From Branchiostoma floridae (Eukaryota; Chordata; Leptocardii; Amphioxiformes; Branchiostomatidae), in NCBI RefSeq assembly GCF_000003815.2, contig NC_049988.1:13736626-13800625 (forward strand): 64,000 bases of DNA. The letters are read 5' to 3'. The notes under the pieces were generated by a model. The model was not told where the DNA came from. It saw only the letters and a program-made list of their open reading frames with translations, and did no database searches. Shown in pieces: positions 61,401-64,000 of the stretch; positions within the stretch are counted from its first letter, which is position 1, and every line of letters begins with the position of its first letter. The position numbers and the translations under genes are program-made.

Positions 61401-63854
61401 TACATGATGTGATAATGAACGAAATCATGATCAGTTGCTTGCATACACATGTACATTTAGCTGCCTGCCATGGTTTGCAATTTATCTTAACTTTAATGCA
61501 AGTATGTGCATTGTTCCATCAATTTCATTCTTGAACTCATACAATATGTATCACTGAAGATGACTTGTACATGTCTGGTTTTCTAACAATCAAAACAGGG
61601 ATCTCCCTAGCTAGAAAGTGTTATGACTTTGTAGAGCAAATAGTCTTTTTTGTGATCTCTTTTGATTCAACAGGGATATAATCATACTATGGTTTTAGTC
61701 TGATGATAATACATCAACATTGTTTATTCTTTGGGGAGGCCTCTATTTGTTTGTTTGTTACTGTAAAGCTGTTGTTCCTTTGCTACCCTTTCCTGTCATT
61801 GTTGTCAGCTGTGTTGTCTTAACAGGCTTTATAGCTATTGTAAGCTTTTTAACTATATTACTCATGTACCTATAGGGAAGTTCTTCAAACATAAACTTTT
61901 CCATTGCGCTGATTATTAAACTTTGACTATTACATCCAAATACTCGGAAAGAAAAAGATCATAGATTAAATATCAAAATTTTCCCTGTCTTAAGTTTTGG
62001 AACCTTTTAGTCAGAATTTACAGATATCTGTATCTGAAGGAGTTCATTATCAGCTGAATTTTTAAAAAAAACCTGTGTCCTAACTTTGATTGATATTTTA
62101 TGGTATGAACACACAATGGTACATGTACATAACATATTGTCAATGAGAATACAGGGAATGATCTGATTAGAACAGGAATTTTCTAATTGTGTCTTCATTA
62201 AAATCATCTCATCAACAAACTATTCACCATCACTGTGGCATGAGATGACGGTATGTGTACCTGACCCAGCTTGACCTGTCATGGTGTGGTGCATGTCCTA
62301 ACGGGAAGTAAGGAGTTCACCCTGTTCCTCACAGCTGTGGTGCCTTTGTCTGTCATCCATACGTCTCTCTGTGTTTCTCTCCTCTCAGTTTTGACTTCAA
62401 CCACCACTTCATGCAGGCAGCTCCACAGCCATACGCCAGACCAGGGGGGTGAGTGTGAGCCCCCGATATGTGACAGCACCAGCGTACATCACTATATGTG
62501 TTCCATGCTCACAAACTAGCTTACTAGCCATAGCTACCAACGCATAGCGTCCATTGCAGTCTTCGAACGGGGCTGTTTTTTTGGGGGGGAGGGGGGCTGG
62601 CTCATGATTTTCAACGTTTTAACGGGGCGAAACTCCCTTCCATGGCCAACTACCTTCTTCAGCAAACTCCCTTTCCGGCACAAGAGAACCTAGCCAATGT
62701 TGAAAATCGTGAACCCGTGCTCCCCCACAAAAAAACAGCCCTGTTCTAAGATTGCAATGGAGGCAAACCAACATACACGATTGTGCACCATGCATACTCG
62801 CTTACTAGACCAGTGCATTAGCTTTAAGCACTAGCAGTTAGACTGCTTAGGATGGTATCCAAAACTGTAGTTTTTGCAGAAAGGATAAGAGAGACTTGGC
62901 AGCTATAGTAGGTTTGGATACCAGGCTATAGACTGCTTGCTTTACATTTTAGAGGTCATGGGTTCAAATCCAGGCCAGGTCATACCAAAGAAGGTCTCTG
63001 CTTGGCACTCAATCAGCTCTTATGGGATAGTTTGGTACGTACATGTACCGGTAGTTGAACACAGTGCTACCAGTGGACTAGCCCCCTGCTGTAGTGTGTG
63101 GACAACTGTGAGGCCCAAGGAAATGAAGATGAGCACCATCCAAAATACAAAAAGGAACTTACTAGAACACATGTACAAACTAGCTTGCTAGCCTGTCACA
63201 ACATACTACAAACAGAGTGGAAGCCTCACAGATATTACCAGCACAAAAGAGTACCCCAATGTAGCCCCCCAGAGTAGTTATTTCTTTCAGGTACTGGATA
63301 TTTGTCAATTTGTCTAATGTATACTTGCAAGTTTGTCAAGGACCCAAGAAGTAATATCCAGAAATGCATATATCAAGTATGGAAAGCTATAAGAGAATAG
63401 TGTTGTAAAATCATTCTTTATTCAAAGATTAAAAAATAGACATTTTTATAAAGACATTTTTTGAAAATCAAATGTTGAAAATTGAGACATGTCTCCACAG
63501 CACTGTTATACTTCTTGTGTTCCAGTGTTTGTGCATTTCACTTTCTAGCTCACTCCACATACACATTTTTGTATTAGTAGTCTAGATCTGCCTGTTGCAT
63601 GATACTAGTGCATGTATATGTATTTGGAAAGAGCTTACTGGCTTGTTGAGAGCAAAATCCACAGAATGCTTGGGTCTCCAACAAGCGTTCCCATGTTGCT
63701 TGGGTCTCTAACAGATGTTTCCATGTGCTGTGGTTTCCAGGTTCACATCTTTCTCCAGCTCATCGTTTGGGGGCAGCGGCAACCGGGGAGGGAACTTCAA
63801 GTCAACCTCAACGTCCACTAAGTACGTCAATGGGAGGAAGGTCACGACAAGAAG
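52484..63854 (+). CDS. DNAJB6: DNAJB6/DNAJB2-like J-domain co-chaperone with NZF zinc finger (3' partial)
   Basis: HSP70 co-chaperone. Exons: 52484-52554, 53872-53981, 54584-54673, 55333-55485, 56847-56894, 58341-58511, 59744-59876, (60920-61135 candidate), 62389-62448, 63741-63854; at least one more lies to the right. All phases join. Start: 'acaagATGG', good context, at the head of the J domain. Domains: J domain residues about 4-70 ([33 protein letters not shown]) with intact HPD; Gly/Arg linker; G/F region ([18 protein letters not shown]), typical of DNAJB2/6/7/8; a 16-codon exon; NZF finger; SR-rich then Gly/Phe segment ([12 protein letters not shown]); and the Ser/Thr segment [31 protein letters not shown], which in DNAJB6 binds aggregation-prone clients. 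The zinc finger is not part of vertebrate DNAJB6 or DNAJB2. Likely heat-inducible (element at 47204). Confidence 0.92.
53141..53462. mobile_element. DNA-transposon fragment with CAG(T/C)GT(A/G)CAAAATAC ends
   Basis: Left CAGTGTACAAAATAC and the complement of the right end CAGCGTGCAAAATACCC form short terminal inverted repeats. The inner part repeats 'gttgcac' words in both directions. CAG ends suggest a hAT-type non-autonomous element; no clean target duplication is seen. In DNAJ intron. Confidence 0.55.
55040..55220 (+). mobile_element. Possible tRNA-derived SINE fragment
   Basis: B-box-like GAGTTCGATCCCAGGG followed by a SINE-like body ('aagatgggggtcccatgttcaaggaggt'). In DNAJ intron. The 5' tRNA part is degenerate. 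Confidence 0.45.
55662..55790 (+). repeat. Local duplication of the end of DNAJ exon 4 and its intron start
   Basis: Repeats 55464-55590 at a distance of 199 bases: the G-rich exon end (ttcttyggaggaggtggtg), the splice donor gtaagtacgat and about 100 bases of intron. A good donor is therefore duplicated inside the intron. Confidence 0.8.
58341..58511 (+). CDS. NZF (RanBP2-type) zinc-finger exon of the DNAJ gene
   Basis: Single exon, 171 bases, phase 1 at both ends, between acceptor 'gtgtttag' and donor G|gttag. It encodes the finger [20 protein letters not shown], which fits W-x-C-x2-C-x3-N-x6-C-x2-C exactly. The Thr-Phe pair after the second Cys and the Met before the fourth Cys are the residues by which Npl4-type NZF domains grip ubiquitin. 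Preceded by an Arg/Asp/Pro spacer and followed by Arg/Lys. The exon is clearly CG-richer than its introns, as other exons here. Listed apart because it sets this protein apart from its vertebrate relatives. Confidence 0.88.
59424..59646. mobile_element. Foldback MITE, ~51-bp terminal inverted repeats
   Basis: Left AAGGTGGTATCTCACTGCCC to about 59474, right about 59596-59646 its complement with few mismatches (shared 'actgcagggttcg'). The middle is AT-rich. Ends 98 bases before DNAJ exon 59744-59876. Confidence 0.85.
60520..60833 (+). repeat. Direct repeat 'gtctttttggaagactgcca...ggccctggagc'
   Basis: A block of about 38 bases at 60520-60556 recurs at 60796-60833 with two or three differences. 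In DNAJ intron just upstream of the candidate exon. Confidence 0.7.
60920..61135 (+). CDS. Candidate alternative exon of the DNAJ gene (phase 2-2)
   Basis: A pyrimidine-rich tract and acceptor 'ctcctccag' precede it, and donor AG|gtcagt follows. The 216 bases are open in exactly the frame set by exon 59744-59876 and end in phase 2, matching exon 62389-62448, so inclusion or skipping keeps the reading frame. The 72 codons are basic and proline-rich ([20 protein letters not shown], then KRRQQQTF), with PxxP motifs that could bind SH3 domains. Not known from DNAJB6; real expression is unproven. Confidence 0.5.
62389..62448 (+). CDS. Small DNAJ exon (60 bases, phase 2-2)
   Basis: Acceptor 'ctcctctcag' and donor 'gtgagt' are strong. 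Encodes [20 protein letters not shown] in the frame of its neighbours. Symmetric, so it may be alternatively spliced. Confidence 0.7.
62550..62761. mobile_element. MITE with ~33-bp terminal inverted repeats
   Basis: Left TCCATTGCAGTCTTCGAACG and the complement of the right end TCCATTGCAATCTTAGAACA differ at few positions, both leading into 'gggctgtttttttg'. Inner phrases 'gattttcaacgtt' and 'caatgttgaaaatc' are also inverted. In DNAJ intron. Confidence 0.8.
62825..63150 (+). mobile_element. tRNA-derived SINE split by a hairpin MITE
   Basis: After the MITE, 'agactgcttgctttacattttagaggtcatGGGTTCAAATCC' gives an A-box region and a perfect B box, followed by a SINE body ('cttggcactcaatcagc', 'cctgctgtagtgtgtggacaactgtg', 'gatgagcacca'). 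The tRNA-like head is interrupted at 62849 by the MITE, whose target duplication reuses SINE bases. Confidence 0.65.
62849..62930. mobile_element. Hairpin MITE nested in a SINE
   Basis: Left 'aggatggtatccaaa' and right 'tttggataccaggctata' are inverted. GACTGCTT flanks both sides (62841-62848 and 62931-62938), an 8-bp duplication (9 bp if the shared A is counted). Ends are like those of 360-477. Confidence 0.75.
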
Positions 63855-64000
63855 GTAGGGATTTATTTACTTTTGTACATATATCACTCTACGGTTACCT
63901 ATTCTAAAGCTGCTGTAATAGTCACGTTTTAGCAAGTTTTGACCTGATAAGATATTGGGCAATTCAAATTGTGGTCTAACAGTATAAAACACATACTGTA

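Noticed and set aside
62900-63000. A real tRNA gene near the B box GGGTTCAAATCC
   Set aside because: No full cloverleaf: the A-box arm is degenerate and split by a MITE, and a SINE body follows.

Overview
The window is animal nuclear DNA: intron-rich genes with canonical GT-AG splice sites, CpG-rich short exons, many small transposons, tRNA-derived SINE remnants and four N-filled assembly gaps. FAAH1-type tandem genes, a CBR1-type tandem cluster, CLP1 and a DNAJB6/DNAJB2-type gene, together with abundant short inverted-repeat elements, suggest an invertebrate deuterostome, most likely a cephalochordate (amphioxus, Branchiostoma). This is inferred from gene and repeat style; no database search was possible.

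Layout. (1) About 916-20386, plus strand: two tandem fatty-acid amide hydrolase (FAAH) genes. The upstream copy lacks its first four exons in the window. The downstream copy (7987-20386) is complete: 16 exons whose phases all join, giving about 583 residues. (2) About 21223-38530, minus strand: three tandem carbonyl-reductase (CBR1-type SDR) genes with the same exon pattern. The middle copy carries a 4-base frameshift in its last exon. (3) 40292-46905, minus strand: a ten-exon gene for CLP1, the RNA 5'-kinase of mRNA 3'-end processing and tRNA splicing. (4) About 47.2 kb to the right edge, plus strand: a DNAJB6-like J-domain co-chaperone gene, divergent from CLP1. The likely shared promoter holds a perfect four-unit heat-shock element. 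The last exon or exons lie beyond the window.

The most interesting feature is in the DNAJ gene. A symmetric phase 1-1 exon (58341-58511) inserts an NZF/RanBP2-type zinc finger with the ubiquitin-binding signature (Thr-Phe after the second Cys, Met before the last Cys) between the G/F region and the Ser/Thr-rich client-binding region. This predicts a J-protein that reads ubiquitin through a zinc finger, a different solution from the UIMs of DNAJB2. A second, previously unlisted 216-base phase 2-2 exon candidate (60920-61135) lies further downstream.

The introns act as a repeat trap. They hold several hairpin MITE families, some with clear target-site duplications, an internally deleted mariner, a hAT-type MITE a few bases from a CLP1 splice donor, a roughly 716-bp foldback element, LINE 3' ends and SINEs. 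Because FAAH and CBR are tandem duplicates, several insertions can be placed after duplication by comparison with the empty paralogous intron. FAAH and CBR families both act on lipid mediators (fatty-acid amides; prostaglandins and other carbonyls), but a functional link between the two clusters is only a speculation from adjacency.
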